From JAOPZW01 sp963835295 (GTDB taxonomy: Bacteria; Actinomycetota; Thermoleophilia; Solirubrobacterales; Solirubrobacteraceae), in assembly GCA_963835295.1 (NCBI GenBank), contig CAWIEX010000014.1, positions 310,001-374,000 on the forward strand: DNA of 64,000 bases. The letters are read 5' to 3'. Positions 9,072-18,111 of the stretch are shown here, piece after piece. The position numbers and the translations under genes were made by a program. The first letter of the stretch is position 1. Every line of letters starts with the position of its first letter. The notes below the pieces were generated by a model. That model was not told the origin of the DNA. It saw only the letters and a list, made by a program, of their open reading frames with translations, and did no database searches.

Positions 9072-9230
9072 TCAGGCTGGCGGGAGCTTCAAGCGCCACC
9101 AGGCCACCATCAACGCGGCTCCGACGAGCGCTAATCCGAGCGGTAGCTCATTGTCGAGCACGAGGCCGACGCCCGCTGCCGCAATCACCACGACGAGCAT
9201 GAGTTCCAGCACTCGGCCCGTTGACCACAC
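9072..9230 (-). CDS. Possible tiny membrane protein
   Basis: From a GTG at 9230 this frame codes for about 52 residues forming two short hydrophobic helices ('LMLVVVIAAAGVGLVL' and 'LGLALVGAALMVAWW') with a short basic end. It resembles the other tiny membrane frames nearby. There is no visible ribosome binding site, so reality is uncertain. Confidence 0.25.
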   Translation of the reverse strand: MWSTGRVLELMLVVVIAAAGVGLVLDNELPLGLALVGAALMVAWWRLKLPPA

Positions 9231-9384
9231 GACGACATCATGCCCGCAAGGGCGCTTCTCCTGTCCATACGAGGCGCACGCCGGTGGTCGACGAAGACTC
9301 CGGATCGCCGCTTGTCGTACAACGGAAGGCCACGATCGAAGCGGGCGTCCGCCGCGCCGTGTGACACTTGCCCGTACCGGGCAC

Positions 9385-9573
9385 ATGGTCGAGACCGTGT
9401 GCCGAACCTTCCGCGTGATCCGTGGTGTCGTCTCGTGGGTGGCGTTGATCGGGTTAATCGTCGTGATCGTCCGTGTCGGCGCGTGCGGGATCCTAGTCGT
9501 CGTGGTGGGGATGTTCGTTGCCCTCGTCGGGCTTGAGGTGCACGACAGGCGCTCTGCTCGCAGGCAATCCTGA
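9385..9573 (+). CDS. Possible small two-helix membrane protein
   Basis: A 62-residue frame with two hydrophobic segments ('VVSWVALIGLIVVIVRV', 'GILVVVVGMFVALVGLEV') and basic ends. It is oriented opposite to the neighbouring small membrane frames. No function or strong start signal is visible. Confidence 0.35.
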   Translation: MVETVCRTFRVIRGVVSWVALIGLIVVIVRVGACGILVVVVGMFVALVGLEVHDRRSARRQS

Positions 9574-9916
9574 GGACGTTGTAACAACCGGTCTGAGACG
9601 CTCCTGTCCATCCCCCAAGGCCTCCGATCGCTTTCGCGTGCACGCGAAAGCACAGCTGCGGATCGTGGATGCCAGGGCTCCCAAGCGTCGAGCAGGTCTT
9701 CCGAAGGCGCTCTACGGACTGCCCACCTTCGAGATCGTGCTCGCATGACCGCCCCCGATGACGGCCGCGAGTCGTGGCGCTACGGGGCGCATGCACTATT
9801 TGCGGCGGCGGGTCAGACGTGGCGCTCCGCCTCATCCGACCCGCGCCTCTTCGCCGCGGTCTGGGCGCGCTGTCGCTCGCGGGCTACCTGTGGGCGCGCG
9901 CGGGGTACGAGCGGCG
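9574..9916. other. Gap with nothing recognisable
   Basis: About 340 bases without a convincing gene, repeat, RNA gene or terminator on either strand. Confidence 0.4.
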
Positions 9917-10474
9917 CTAGTAGGGCGTCTCGCCTGCCGCGAGCATCCCGACGTACTTCGCGATCCTGCGCTCGCGTGTCTCGGCCTTCTTGGCCGTCTG
10001 CACGCGGTGCAGGATCGCGTAGCGGTTCTGGCGGCTGAGTTCCGCGAACGCGTCGGTGAGGCCGGCCGCCTCGAGCGCCGCGGCGAGGTCCTCGGGCACT
10101 GCGGAGGTGGCCATGCCGTCGTACGCGGCCTGCCAGCGGCCGTCGGCCTTGGCCCGTTCGATCTCGGCCAGGCCGGCCGGCCGCATCCGGCCCGCGGCGA
10201 TCAGCGCCTCGACCTTCTGGCGGTTGACCTTCGACCACGTGCTCTGCGGGCGCCGCGGCGTGAAGCGCTGCACGAACCAGTCGTCGTCGATGCGCTTCGA
10301 GCGCCCGTCGATCCAGCCGAAGCACAGCGCCACGTCGACGGCGCCGGCCCAGTCGAGCGACGCGACACCGGTGTGCTTCTTGGCCATCCGGACGAGCACC
10401 TCGTCGGCGTCGGCGCCGTTGGCCTCCAGCCAGGCCTCGAACTCGTCGGCGGTCGCGAAGAACTCCACGTCCAT
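9917..10474 (-). CDS. YdeI/OmdA-family protein
   Basis: A 185-residue cytosolic protein. The block 'VDVALCFGWIDGRSKRIDDDWFVQRFTPRRPQSTWSKVN' (cited here by its ends, residues ~45-85) and the C-terminal 'AKKAETRERRIAKYVGMLAAGE' are diagnostic of the YdeI/OmpD-associated family. Members have been linked to antimicrobial-peptide tolerance in enteric bacteria, but the molecular function is unclear. It is monocistronic, and its start lies about 130 bases from repeat copy C. Confidence 0.8.
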   Translation of the reverse strand: MDVEFFATADEFEAWLEANGADADEVLVRMAKKHTGVASLDWAGAVDVALCFGWIDGRSKRIDDDWFVQRFTPRRPQSTWSKVNRQKVEALIAAGRMRPAGLAEIERAKADGRWQAAYDGMATSAVPEDLAAALEAAGLTDAFAELSRQNRYAILHRVQTAKKAETRERRIAKYVGMLAAGETPY

Positions 10475-10604
10475 CCCACTGCGTTCAACGGCTAGGCGCT
10501 CGGTCCTGCCGTCCGCCGCCTTCCGCCCCCTGCTAGTCGCGCGCCTCGGCCGTTGACGCGTGCGCGATGCCCAAGGCGGCCTTACCGTTACGAGGGGTCA
10601 CCGA

Positions 10605-10846
10605 CGCACCGTTGGCTCGCCGACGCGGAGACAGACCCCGGTCGCGCGATACTTCGTCGGAGAGCACAGGCGCAGGACCCGGCGCAGGAGCTTCGGCCGC
10701 GAAGGAAGTAGACGCTGGCGGACCGCGACGCGCACGCACGCGCCCAACGCGGCAAGGACGCTGGTCGGGCGGGTGGCGGCGGACACGTCCTCAGACGGAG
10801 CCTGCGGAGTCTGAGGAGCGTGATCCGCCGACAGGACCCGCCCGCC
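10605..10846 (-). repeat. Interspersed repeat, copy C (about 242 bp, inverted)
   Basis: Third copy, in the opposite orientation to A and B and lacking their first ~15 bases. Its hairpin (10766-10844) is identical to copy A over all 79 bases. The 3' palindrome (10610-10625) differs by one base, leaving a G-T pair. Read on its own strand it lies about 40 bases past the stop codon of the decayed gene at 10887, so all three copies sit just downstream of a same-strand stop codon. Confidence 0.85.
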
Positions 10847-10886
10847 GCTGACTGCAGGCCGACGGAGCGGCACCGCGAAAGGCGAG

Positions 10887-11156
10887 TCAGCGAGCCGGGG
10901 CAGGGGTGTGCGGATGTAGTGCCGTGAGGCCGCGCAGAGCTTGGACTCGAGGACCGCCCTCGTTCATCAGCGGCAGGTAGATGGCGGCCAAACCCGAGCC
11001 GACGAGCGCCGAGATCGAGCCTTCCAGCGCGGTGGACACGCCGACGAGCGCGACGATGGTGCCGACGAAGGCCTGGGCGTTGACGCGGCTAGCACCGGCC
11101 CGTAGCGTCGTCGCGGTTTCAAGCGACCAATGCGTGCCTTCGTGGGAGCGGGGCAC
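10887..11156 (-). pseudogene. Decayed fragment of the membrane glycosyltransferase at 13089-14423
   Basis: This frame aligns in two blocks to the intact gene 2 kb away. Bases ~10972-11090 match 14023-14150 ('AQAFVGTIVALVGV', 'AIYLPL'), and 10914-10975 match 13500-13560. About 465 bases (some 155 codons) between these blocks are missing. The second block is also out of frame by a one-base change, so its translation is nonsense although the DNA still aligns. It is a partial duplicate that has lost its middle. Confidence 0.75.
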
Positions 11157-11188
11157 GCGCTTGCCCAGTGTCCACAGGGGAGGGGAAG

Positions 11189-12971
11189 TTGCCCAAGTTC
11201 GTGCTACGTCGCTCGTTCGTGACTGCTGCCGGCGCTGCGGTGCTCGCGCTTGGTGTGGCCGTTCCGGCGCACGCGGCTGGGACCACCGTGCCCATCAAGA
11301 AGCTCGGCACCGTGAATGTCCGCCAGGCGGCTGCCGCAGCCAAGCCCGCGCAGATATCGGCCGACCCTGCGCAACCTGCCCGCGGCGAAGCAGTTTGCAG
11401 CGCTCGAGGAGCGGCGCAACGCTGAGAGCCCCCTGCGCAAGCCGGCACCCGCGCTGCAACCGCCGACGGTGGCCGGGCAGCGGATTAGTTCCAACGAGGT
11501 GCAGACTGGGTTCGAGGGTCTGGACATCCGCGACCAGGTGTTCTCGCAAGGCTTCGAGGTCGAGCCGCCCGACCAGGGGCTGTGCGGTGGGACGTTCGGG
11601 ACGACCACCTTCCTCTGGGAGGAGGTCAATCTCGCGATCGGCCTGTTCGACACGCAGCAGAACCAGTACACACCCCCAGCCCTCGGCCTGAACGTGCTCT
11701 ACGGCGTGCCGCCGGCGTTCGACCCCGGCACCGGCGAGTTCGGGCCGTTCCTCAGCGACCCGAAGTGCTATTTCGACCCGGACACGGGCCACTGGTTCCA
11801 CACGGTGCTGGAGGCCGACGTCGATCCCGCCAGCGGCGATCTGACGGGAGGCGCCAACACGCTGCTCGCGGTCAGCCAGACGCGCGATCCGCTCGGGCCG
11901 TACACCGTCTACGCGATCGACGCGACGCACGCGGACTGCGTGCTGTGCATCGGTGACCAGCCGTTGCTCGGCGCCGATGCCAACGGCATCTACATCTCCA
12001 CCGCCGAGTACGACCTCGCCCCGCCACAGGGCTCGCCCGGCTTCTTCGGCGCCCAGATCTATGCCATCGACAAGCGCGCGCTGGCCTCCGGGGGCACGCC
12101 CAGCGTCGTGCACCTGGAGCCGGGCACGCAGTTCACCGGCACCGTGCAGCCCGCGACGGCGCCCAGCGGCCGCTACGAGACCGCACAGTTCGGGACGGAG
12201 TACTTCATGTCCGCCCAGGACTGCGAGCCGCCGGACTGCCACGTCGACGCCGATTCGCTCGAGAGCACCATCCACGTATGGGCTCTCACCCACACCGCGA
12301 CCCTGCAATCCGCGGATCCGGACCTCAGGCTCTTCGACCGAACGGTCAGGAGCCAGGTCTACGGGCAGCCCGTCCCGCAGCGCCAGAAGGCAGGCCCACA
12401 CCCGCTCGGCGAGTCGCACAACGAGCCGGTCCCGCCCGTGGAGGCCAACGACGCGCGCATGAACCAGGTCGTCTTCGCGGGCGGCCGGCTCTGGGGCGGC
12501 GTCAACACGATCGCCATGCCCGGGCCGCGCGACGGCATCGCGTGGTTCTCGGTCGACCCGGGCATCTCGTCGAGCGGCGTGCGCGCAGACATCAGCAGGC
12601 AGGGCTACGTCGCCGGACGCGACCCGACGTCATTCGTGAGCTTCCCGTCGATCGGCGTCAACGACGCCGGGCAGGGCGTGATCGCCTACAGCCTGATGGG
12701 AGACCGGTATTACCCCTCCGCCGCCCAGACCGGCATCAACCGCAAGGGCCTGACCACTGGAGTGCAGATCGTCCGCAACGGCTTCAAGCCCGAGGACGGC
12801 TTCACGTGCTACGCGGAGGAGGGCAACGGGCCTAACTGCCGCTGGGGCGACTACAGCGCCTCGTTCGCGCTGCCCACCGGCGCCATCTGGTCGGCGACCG
12901 AGTTCATCGGCGACAACGCCAGGACGACGTTCGCCAACTGGAGCACGTTCGTCTGGCCGTACAGGCCGTGA
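11189..12971 (+). CDS. Secreted protein of unknown function, one apparent frameshift
   Basis: Exported protein of roughly 590 residues. A TTG start at 11189 sits behind GGGGAGGGGAAG and opens a clear signal peptide ('LRRSFVTAAGAAVLALGVAVPAHA', cleaved after AHA). The frame then shifts at the CCC run 11345-11347. Dropping one C gives a continuous 'AAAKPRRYRPTLRNLPAAKQF'. The mature part has repeated Gly/Asp/Pro-rich beta segments and several Cys ('LCGGTFGTTTF', 'DCEPPDCH', 'CYAEEGNGPNC') and looks like an extracellular beta-propeller or glycoside-binding fold, but no family is recognised. A GTG at 11168 or 11204 could also be the start. A strong hairpin follows the stop. Confidence 0.7.
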
Positions 12972-12983
12972 CCTGATCGCCGC

Positions 12984-13012
12984 CGCGCCGGGCGGGATTC
13001 CCGCCCGGCGCG
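12984..13012 (+). terminator. Strong hairpin terminator after the secreted-protein gene
   Basis: A perfect 13-bp stem (CGCGCCGGGCGGG / CCCGCCCGGCGCG) with a 3-base ATT loop begins 12 bases after the stop codon. No T-run follows, as is usual for terminators in high-GC actinobacteria. It could also serve the convergent glycosyltransferase gene. Confidence 0.65.
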
Positions 13013-13088
13013 GTCCACGTCGGCCGCGCGCGCGAAGGGGGCGGCGGCGGCTCGCACCGCCGACGCAAGCGGCCACGCCCAGGCTCTG

Positions 13089-14423
13089 TCAGGCCGCCGG
13101 GGTCGGTGGGGCCGTGGTCTTCTTGCGCAGCGGCGAGCGGCCGATCGACTTCTGCGCGAGCGCCCGGCGGGCGGCCGTGACCAGCGCCGCCGCGGCCAGG
13201 AGCACGAGGAACGGGTCGATCGGGGTGCGGTAGCGCGGGGTCTCGACGACGAGGAAGACGACGCTGAGGAACATGAGGGTCGGCATCGCCCACACGTACC
13301 AGGGCGTTCGACGCGCCATGGCGGTGAAGGCGCCGGCGAGCGCGAGCGCCGCGAAGATCCAGAAGCAGAGGATGCCGCGGTCGGCCCAGTAGTGGTTGAT
13401 GGTGATCGTCGCCGCGGTGGCGCGGGAGCGGCGGCGGCCTGCGAGGTCGAGCATGCGGCGGGTGTTCCACCAGCCGACCTTGGCCACGTAGGTGGGGTGC
13501 TCGCGGATGTAGTGCAGTGAGGCCGCGCGCAGCTTGGACTCGAGCACCGCCTCATTGGTCGTGCCGACGCGGCGGAAGAGGTAGGCGTAGTCGGGGACGT
13601 GCCGGATCCCCTGCCACGCCGCCGGGTTCTGGGTGTCGCCGCGGGCGGCATCGTTGTAGGTGCCGGCCAGGGCGGAGCCGAACTGCGTCGAGATGGGCAC
13701 GAAGGCGTGCAGCTCGCGCGCGTTGCGGATGGTCCACGGGGTGATGGTCAGCAGCGCCGCGACGACGAGCACGAGCGGCGGGGCGACCGCGCGGGGCGAG
13801 CGCCACGGGCGGCCGTCCCACACGGCGATCGCCAACGGGATGAGCAGGATCAGGGCCTGGGCGCGCGTCAGAGCCGCGAGGCCGCCCAGGACGCCGGCCG
13901 CGAGCGCCCACCGATAGCGGTGCGGTGAGCGGCGGTAGGCCAGCACGGCCGCCAGCGAGGCGAGCATGAAGACGTCGAACAGCGGCTCGGACATCACGGC
14001 GCCGCCAACCAGGATCAAGGGCAGGTAGACGGCGCCGAGGCCGAGCGCCACCAGCGCCGCGATCGAGCCCCACAGCTGCGCGGCGATCACGCCCACGAGC
14101 GCGACCAGCGCGGCGCCCACGAAGGCCTGGGCGATGCGCGCCACGCGGACGCGCTCCTTGACCGGCTTTCGATCGGCCTTGAACACGTGGTAGACGGCGC
14201 CCAGGAAGTACGGGTAGCCGGGCGGGCGGAACGCTGTCGGGCGGCCGTGGGCCAGCGTCTTGGAGAACCCCTCGCCCTGAGCGATCGAGCGCGCGTGGAC
14301 GTCGTAGTCGACGGCGTCGTGGCGCAGGGCGTAGCCCGGCGTGTCGTTGACGTAGGCGATGCGCAGCACGAGCGCCGCGGCCACGAGCACCACGGCGAGC
14401 ACGCCGACCCGGGCGCCGCGCAT
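13089..14423 (-). CDS. Multi-pass membrane glycosyltransferase (mannosyltransferase/ArnT-like, GT-C fold)
   Basis: A 444-residue membrane protein with about ten hydrophobic helices. It has the first-loop acidic motif of GT-C enzymes ('LRHDAVDYDVHARSIAQGEG'), which would coordinate a lipid-linked sugar donor. The lines 'AFRPPGYPYFLGAVY' and 'GGLAALTRAQALILLIPLA' fit the PMT/ArnT superfamily. It would add a sugar to a cell-envelope lipid, glycan or protein. It starts two bases after the stop of the methyltransferase-glycosyltransferase fusion and is surely co-transcribed with it. A decayed partial duplicate lies at 10887-11156. Substrate unknown. Confidence 0.75.
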   Translation of the reverse strand: MRGARVGVLAVVLVAAALVLRIAYVNDTPGYALRHDAVDYDVHARSIAQGEGFSKTLAHGRPTAFRPPGYPYFLGAVYHVFKADRKPVKERVRVARIAQAFVGAALVALVGVIAAQLWGSIAALVALGLGAVYLPLILVGGAVMSEPLFDVFMLASLAAVLAYRRSPHRYRWALAAGVLGGLAALTRAQALILLIPLAIAVWDGRPWRSPRAVAPPLVLVVAALLTITPWTIRNARELHAFVPISTQFGSALAGTYNDAARGDTQNPAAWQGIRHVPDYAYLFRRVGTTNEAVLESKLRAASLHYIREHPTYVAKVGWWNTRRMLDLAGRRRSRATAATITINHYWADRGILCFWIFAALALAGAFTAMARRTPWYVWAMPTLMFLSVVFLVVETPRYRTPIDPFLVLLAAAALVTAARRALAQKSIGRSPLRKKTTAPPTPAA

Positions 14424-14425
14424 CG

Positions 14426-16135
14426 CTACCGGCGCTGGGCGCCGAGGTCGCCGGCGGTGCGGCGCAGCAGCGGCCAGCGACCGCGCCGGCGATCGACCGT
14501 GAAGCGCGCGAGCACGCCGAGGGTCATCAGGCCGTAGCGGACGCTCGTGCGCAGGTCGACGCTCGACGCCTCGCGGAAGTAGCGCGTCGGGATCGGGACC
14601 TCGACCACGCGCGCGTCGCGCGCCAGGACCTGGGCGAAGATCTCCTGGTCGAAGACGAAGTCGTCGGAGTTGCGCAGGAACGGGATCGAGCGCAGCAGCT
14701 CGGAGGAGAAGGCGCGGTAGCCGGTGTGGTACTCGGAGAGCCGCACGCCGAAGGCGCGGTTCTCGATGCCGGTGAGCAGCCGGTTGCCCACCCACTTCCA
14801 GCGCGGCATGCCGCCGGCGATCGCGCGGTCGCGCAGCAGGCGCGAGCCGATGACCATGTCGGCCTCGCCGGCGAGGATCGGCGCCACCATCTCCGGCACG
14901 AGCCCCGGCGCGTACTGGTTGTCGGCGTGGACCATGACGATGATGTCGGCGCCGTCGAGCAGCGCCCGCGCGTAGCCGGTCTTCTGGCTGCCGCCGTACC
15001 CGCGGTTCTCCGGGTGACGGATGACGTCGAAGCCGTGGGCCAGCGCGACCTCCGCGGTGGCGTCGTGGCTGGCGTCGTCCACCAGCAGCGCGCGGTCGGC
15101 GGCGTCGACCGGGATCTCGGCCGCGACCTCGGGGATCGTGCGCGTGGCCTCATAGGCCGGCAGCACGAGGGTGACGATGGCGGGGCCGCCGCGTTCGCGC
15201 AGCAGCGGCTCTGGCGCGCGCCGCACGTCGACGCGGTTGGCGAGGATCACGCGCTCGTCGTGCAGCGCCAGGCTCAGCGAGGCGCCGTCGGGCAGCGCGT
15301 CGGCCAGGCGCTCGACCGGCCTGCCGGCGCGGCCGAGGCGCTCGGCCAGGCCCGAGACCCAGCGCCGGGCGGAGAACGAGCGCACGAGCGGCACGTCGGT
15401 GGAAATCACGAGGCCGCGGGCCGTGAGCAGCTCGCGCAGCGTGGCCCGCGGCAGCAGGCACGCGTGGGCGGGCACGAACCCCCACCAGCGCCGGCCCGCG
15501 ATGCGCGCGGTGATCGACGAGGGATCGGGCGTGACCACGCACAGCACGCCGCCGGGGCGCAGCAGGCCCGCGCAGCGATCGACTGCCGCGACCGGGTCGT
15601 CGAGGTGCTCGATGACGTCGGCGAGCACGACGACGTCGAAGCCGTCGAGATCGATGAAGGACTCGACCGGCTGCTCGTGGACGTCGAGCCCCAGCGCCTC
15701 GCGGGCGTGGCGGGCCGCCGAGCGCGAGAGCTCGAGCCCGACGGTCTCATAGCTGCGCGAGCGCGCCTCGTCGAGGAGCAGCCCGTGCCCGCAGCCGACG
15801 TCGAGCAGGCGCCCGGAGGCGACCTGGGCGCCGATGAGGTCGAGCAGGCGCGCGGCGGTGGCGCGGCGCCCTGGCTCCTCGCCCAGGTAGGCGTCGTCGC
15901 TCATGTCGCGGTAGAGCTCGTGCAGCTCGTCGCCGGCCGGCAGCAGCGGCTGCTGCACCGTGCCGCACTCCACGCAGGCCAGCAGGTCGCCGTGGCGGCC
16001 GGTCTCGTGGCGCGAGGGCGCGAAGGCCTGCGCCAGCGGAGTGTGCCCGTTGGTGCCGGCCACGCGCAAGCTGAGGCCACCCGCACACACCCGGCAGGCG
16101 TTCTGCGTCATCGCCATGGCGCCGGCTTCCCCCAC
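14426..16135 (-). CDS. Fusion of a zinc-ribbon SAM methyltransferase and a GT2 glycosyltransferase
   Basis: A 569-residue bifunctional protein. Residues ~14-65 hold a zinc-binding ribbon ('CRVCAGG' and 'CVEC') typical of sugar C-methyltransferases. The methyltransferase follows at ~95-300 ('LLDVGCGHGLLLDEA', 'FDVVVLADVIEHLDDP'). The C-terminal ~330-540 part is a dolichyl-phosphate-mannose-synthase-like GT2 domain ('VLPAYEATRTIPEV', 'VHADNQYAPGLVPEM'). The pair suggests that one polypeptide both loads a sugar onto a lipid carrier and methylates a sugar or lipid, which the downstream GT-C enzyme may then use. Methionines at positions 7 and 9 are alternative starts. Confidence 0.75.
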   Translation of the reverse strand: MGEAGAMAMTQNACRVCAGGLSLRVAGTNGHTPLAQAFAPSRHETGRHGDLLACVECGTVQQPLLPAGDELHELYRDMSDDAYLGEEPGRRATAARLLDLIGAQVASGRLLDVGCGHGLLLDEARSRSYETVGLELSRSAARHAREALGLDVHEQPVESFIDLDGFDVVVLADVIEHLDDPVAAVDRCAGLLRPGGVLCVVTPDPSSITARIAGRRWWGFVPAHACLLPRATLRELLTARGLVISTDVPLVRSFSARRWVSGLAERLGRAGRPVERLADALPDGASLSLALHDERVILANRVDVRRAPEPLLRERGGPAIVTLVLPAYEATRTIPEVAAEIPVDAADRALLVDDASHDATAEVALAHGFDVIRHPENRGYGGSQKTGYARALLDGADIIVMVHADNQYAPGLVPEMVAPILAGEADMVIGSRLLRDRAIAGGMPRWKWVGNRLLTGIENRAFGVRLSEYHTGYRAFSSELLRSIPFLRNSDDFVFDQEIFAQVLARDARVVEVPIPTRYFREASSVDLRTSVRYGLMTLGVLARFTVDRRRGRWPLLRRTAGDLGAQRR

Positions 16136-16147
16136 GAGGCGGCGACC

Positions 16148-16750
16148 TTACACGTCGCGCTCGGGCGACAGCGCCATCAGGCGGGCCTGCAACGCGCGCC
16201 TGGGCAGCTCCGCAGCCTCCTCGCGGCGCGGATCGCCGGGACGGCCCGTGAGGTTGATCTCGGCCAGCCGCGCCGCCGCCGTGCACGCGCCCTCGGCCAG
16301 GACGGCGCCGGAGATGGCGTCGCCGCGCAGGTGGCGGTTGCCGGTGCGCGCGACCTCGGCGGCCAGGCCCGCGACCTCGGCGCCGACGCGGGCCACCGTC
16401 AGCGGGCTGTCGGCCGCGTCGGAGAGCGCCGCGTCGAGGCGCTCGGCGCGCCCCGGCGCGCCCTCGGGCTCGCGCAGCGCGTCGAGCACCGCGCCGTAGA
16501 CCGAGAGCTCGCGCTCGGCGAGCTCGAGCGCCTGCGCGCGCAGCTCGCCGGCGCGCTCGCGCAACACGGCCATGCGCTCGTGGCGCTCGGCGTACTCCGC
16601 GCGCGAGAGGGTGAAGGCGGCGGCCATCTCGACGAGCCCCGCCGCCAGCGCGCAGGCCAGCGCGCACGAGGAGCCGCCGCCCGGGGAGGGTGACTCGGCG
16701 GCGACCTGTTCGAGGAGCTGACCCAGCGAGCGGTCGGCGAGCGCGGACAT
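16148..16750 (-). CDS. Cyclodeaminase/methenyl-THF cyclohydrolase family protein (FTCD C-terminal type)
   Basis: A 200-residue, all-helical enzyme matching the cyclodeaminase half of formiminotransferase-cyclodeaminase. The signature 'ESPSPGGGSSCALACALAAGL' stretch is near residues 19-39, and 'GDAISGAVLAEGACTAA' is close to the end. Stand-alone members (FchA) hydrolyse methenyl-tetrahydrofolate to 10-formyl-tetrahydrofolate. Its place about 50 bases after the first glutamate-synthase-like set, with formate-THF ligase elsewhere in the window, favours a role in moving folate-bound carbon towards formate. A histidine-degradation role is less likely because no hut genes are seen. Confidence 0.7.
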   Translation of the reverse strand: MSALADRSLGQLLEQVAAESPSPGGGSSCALACALAAGLVEMAAAFTLSRAEYAERHERMAVLRERAGELRAQALELAERELSVYGAVLDALREPEGAPGRAERLDAALSDAADSPLTVARVGAEVAGLAAEVARTGNRHLRGDAISGAVLAEGACTAAARLAEINLTGRPGDPRREEAAELPRRALQARLMALSPERDV

Positions 16751-16802
16751 GGCCGGATTATCGCGCGCGTCAGCGCCCCCCGCGGCGACGACGCGGCCGC
16801 GC

Positions 16803-18110
16803 CTATCCCTCAGGCGTCCCCGGGATCCAGTTCGTGCCGGCGAGCGGGACGCGGGCCATCGCCGCCGCCTCGACGGTGAGCGCCACGAGGTCCTCGGGTT
16901 CGAGGTTCTGGACGTGCGACTTGCCGCACGCTCGCGCCAGGGTCTGGGTCTCGAGGACCATCGTGCGCAGGTAGTTGGCCAGCCGCCGGCCGCCGAGCTC
17001 GGGATCGAAGCGTTCCGCGAGCTCGTCGTCCTGCGTCGAGATCCCCACCGGATCACGACCCTCCTGCCAGTCGTCGTAGAAGCCGGGCGCGCTGCCGATC
17101 CGCTCGTACTCCGAGGCGAAGGCGGGCGAATTGTCGCCCAGCGCGATGAGCGCCGCCACCCCGATGGAGACCGCGTCCGCGCCGAGCGCGAGCGCCTTGG
17201 CGACGTCGGCGCCCGACCGGATCCCGCCGGAGACGACGAGCTGGATGCGGCGGTGCATCCCGAGCTCCTGCAGCGCGTCCACGGCGAGGCGCACGGCCGG
17301 CAACGTCGGGATCCCGACGTGCTCGATGAAGACGTCCTGGGTCGCCGCGGTGCCGCCCTGCATGCCGTCCAGGACGATCACGTCGGCGCCCGCCTTGACC
17401 GCGAGGGCCACGTCGTAATAGGTGCGCGAGGCGCCGATCTTGATGAAGATCGGCTTCTCCCAATCGGTGATCTCGCGCAGCTCCTCGATCTTGATCTCGA
17501 GGTCGTCGGGCCCGGTCCAGTCGGGGTGGCGGCACGCGCTGCGCTGGTCGATCCCGGCGGGCAGGTCGCGCATCTCGGCGACGCGATCGGAGATCTTCTG
17601 GCCGAGCAGGATGCCGCCGCCGCCCGGCTTGGCGCCCTGCCCGATGACGATCTCGATCGCGTCCGCGCGCCGCAGGTCGTCGGGGTTCATCCCGTAGCGC
17701 GAGGGCAGCAGCTGGTAGACGAGGGTCTTGGACGCCGCACGCTCCTCGGGGGTCATGCCCCCATCGCCGGTGGTCGTCGACGTGCCCATCGCGCTCGCCC
17801 CGCGGCCCAGGGCCTCCTTGGCGGGCGCCGAGAGCGCGCCGAAGCTCATGCCGGCGATCGTGATCGGGATGTCGAGCTCGAGCGGGCGCTTGGCGTGGCG
17901 GGTGCCGAGCACGACGTTGGTGTCGCAGCGCTCGCGGTAGCCCTCGAGCGGGTAGCGCGAGACGCTCGCGCCCAGAAGCAGGAGGTCGTCGAAGTGGGGG
18001 AGGCGGCGCTTGGCGCCGAAGCCGCGGATGTGGTAGACGCCCTCGCGCGCCGCCCGCTGGATCTCCGCGATGACCTCGCGGCTGAAGAGCGCCGACTCCT
18101 TCAGGGTCAT
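16803..18110 (-). CDS. FMN-binding glutamate-synthase-like subunit, set 1 (MgsC/GlxD type), no Fe-S motif
   Basis: A 435-residue protein corresponding to the FMN-binding synthase domain of glutamate synthase, as a separate subunit. FMN/2-oxoglutarate regions are clear: 'ITIAGMSFGALS', 'GDGGMTPEER', 'GQGAKPGGGG' and 'QLVVSGGIRSGADVAKALALGADAV'-type segments. In N-methylglutamate synthase this subunit reduces an imine of 2-oxoglutarate and an amine. Unlike the paralogue at 37022-38455, the cysteines expected to hold a [3Fe-4S] cluster are absent: the region reads 'GDNSPAFASEYERIG' then 'EGRDPVGISTQDDEL'. It is the third gene of a tight operon, one base after the GltB3-like gene. Whether the amine is methylamine is an inference. 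Confidence 0.85.
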   Translation of the reverse strand: MTLKESALFSREVIAEIQRAAREGVYHIRGFGAKRRLPHFDDLLLLGASVSRYPLEGYRERCDTNVVLGTRHAKRPLELDIPITIAGMSFGALSAPAKEALGRGASAMGTSTTTGDGGMTPEERAASKTLVYQLLPSRYGMNPDDLRRADAIEIVIGQGAKPGGGGILLGQKISDRVAEMRDLPAGIDQRSACRHPDWTGPDDLEIKIEELREITDWEKPIFIKIGASRTYYDVALAVKAGADVIVLDGMQGGTAATQDVFIEHVGIPTLPAVRLAVDALQELGMHRRIQLVVSGGIRSGADVAKALALGADAVSIGVAALIALGDNSPAFASEYERIGSAPGFYDDWQEGRDPVGISTQDDELAERFDPELGGRRLANYLRTMVLETQTLARACGKSHVQNLEPEDLVALTVEAAAMARVPLAGTNWIPGTPEG

Positions 18111-18111
18111 C

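Noticed and set aside
2265..10846. Repeats as retron, group II intron, integron attC array or CRISPR
   Set aside because: No reverse transcriptase, integrase or cas gene is nearby, copies are kilobases apart, and spacing is irregular; only the hairpin repeat itself is supported.
14726..16693. Long plus-strand frame opposite the methyltransferase-glycosyltransferase fusion
   Set aside because: Same antisense effect; composition is not protein-like, and the minus-strand protein has unmistakable motifs.
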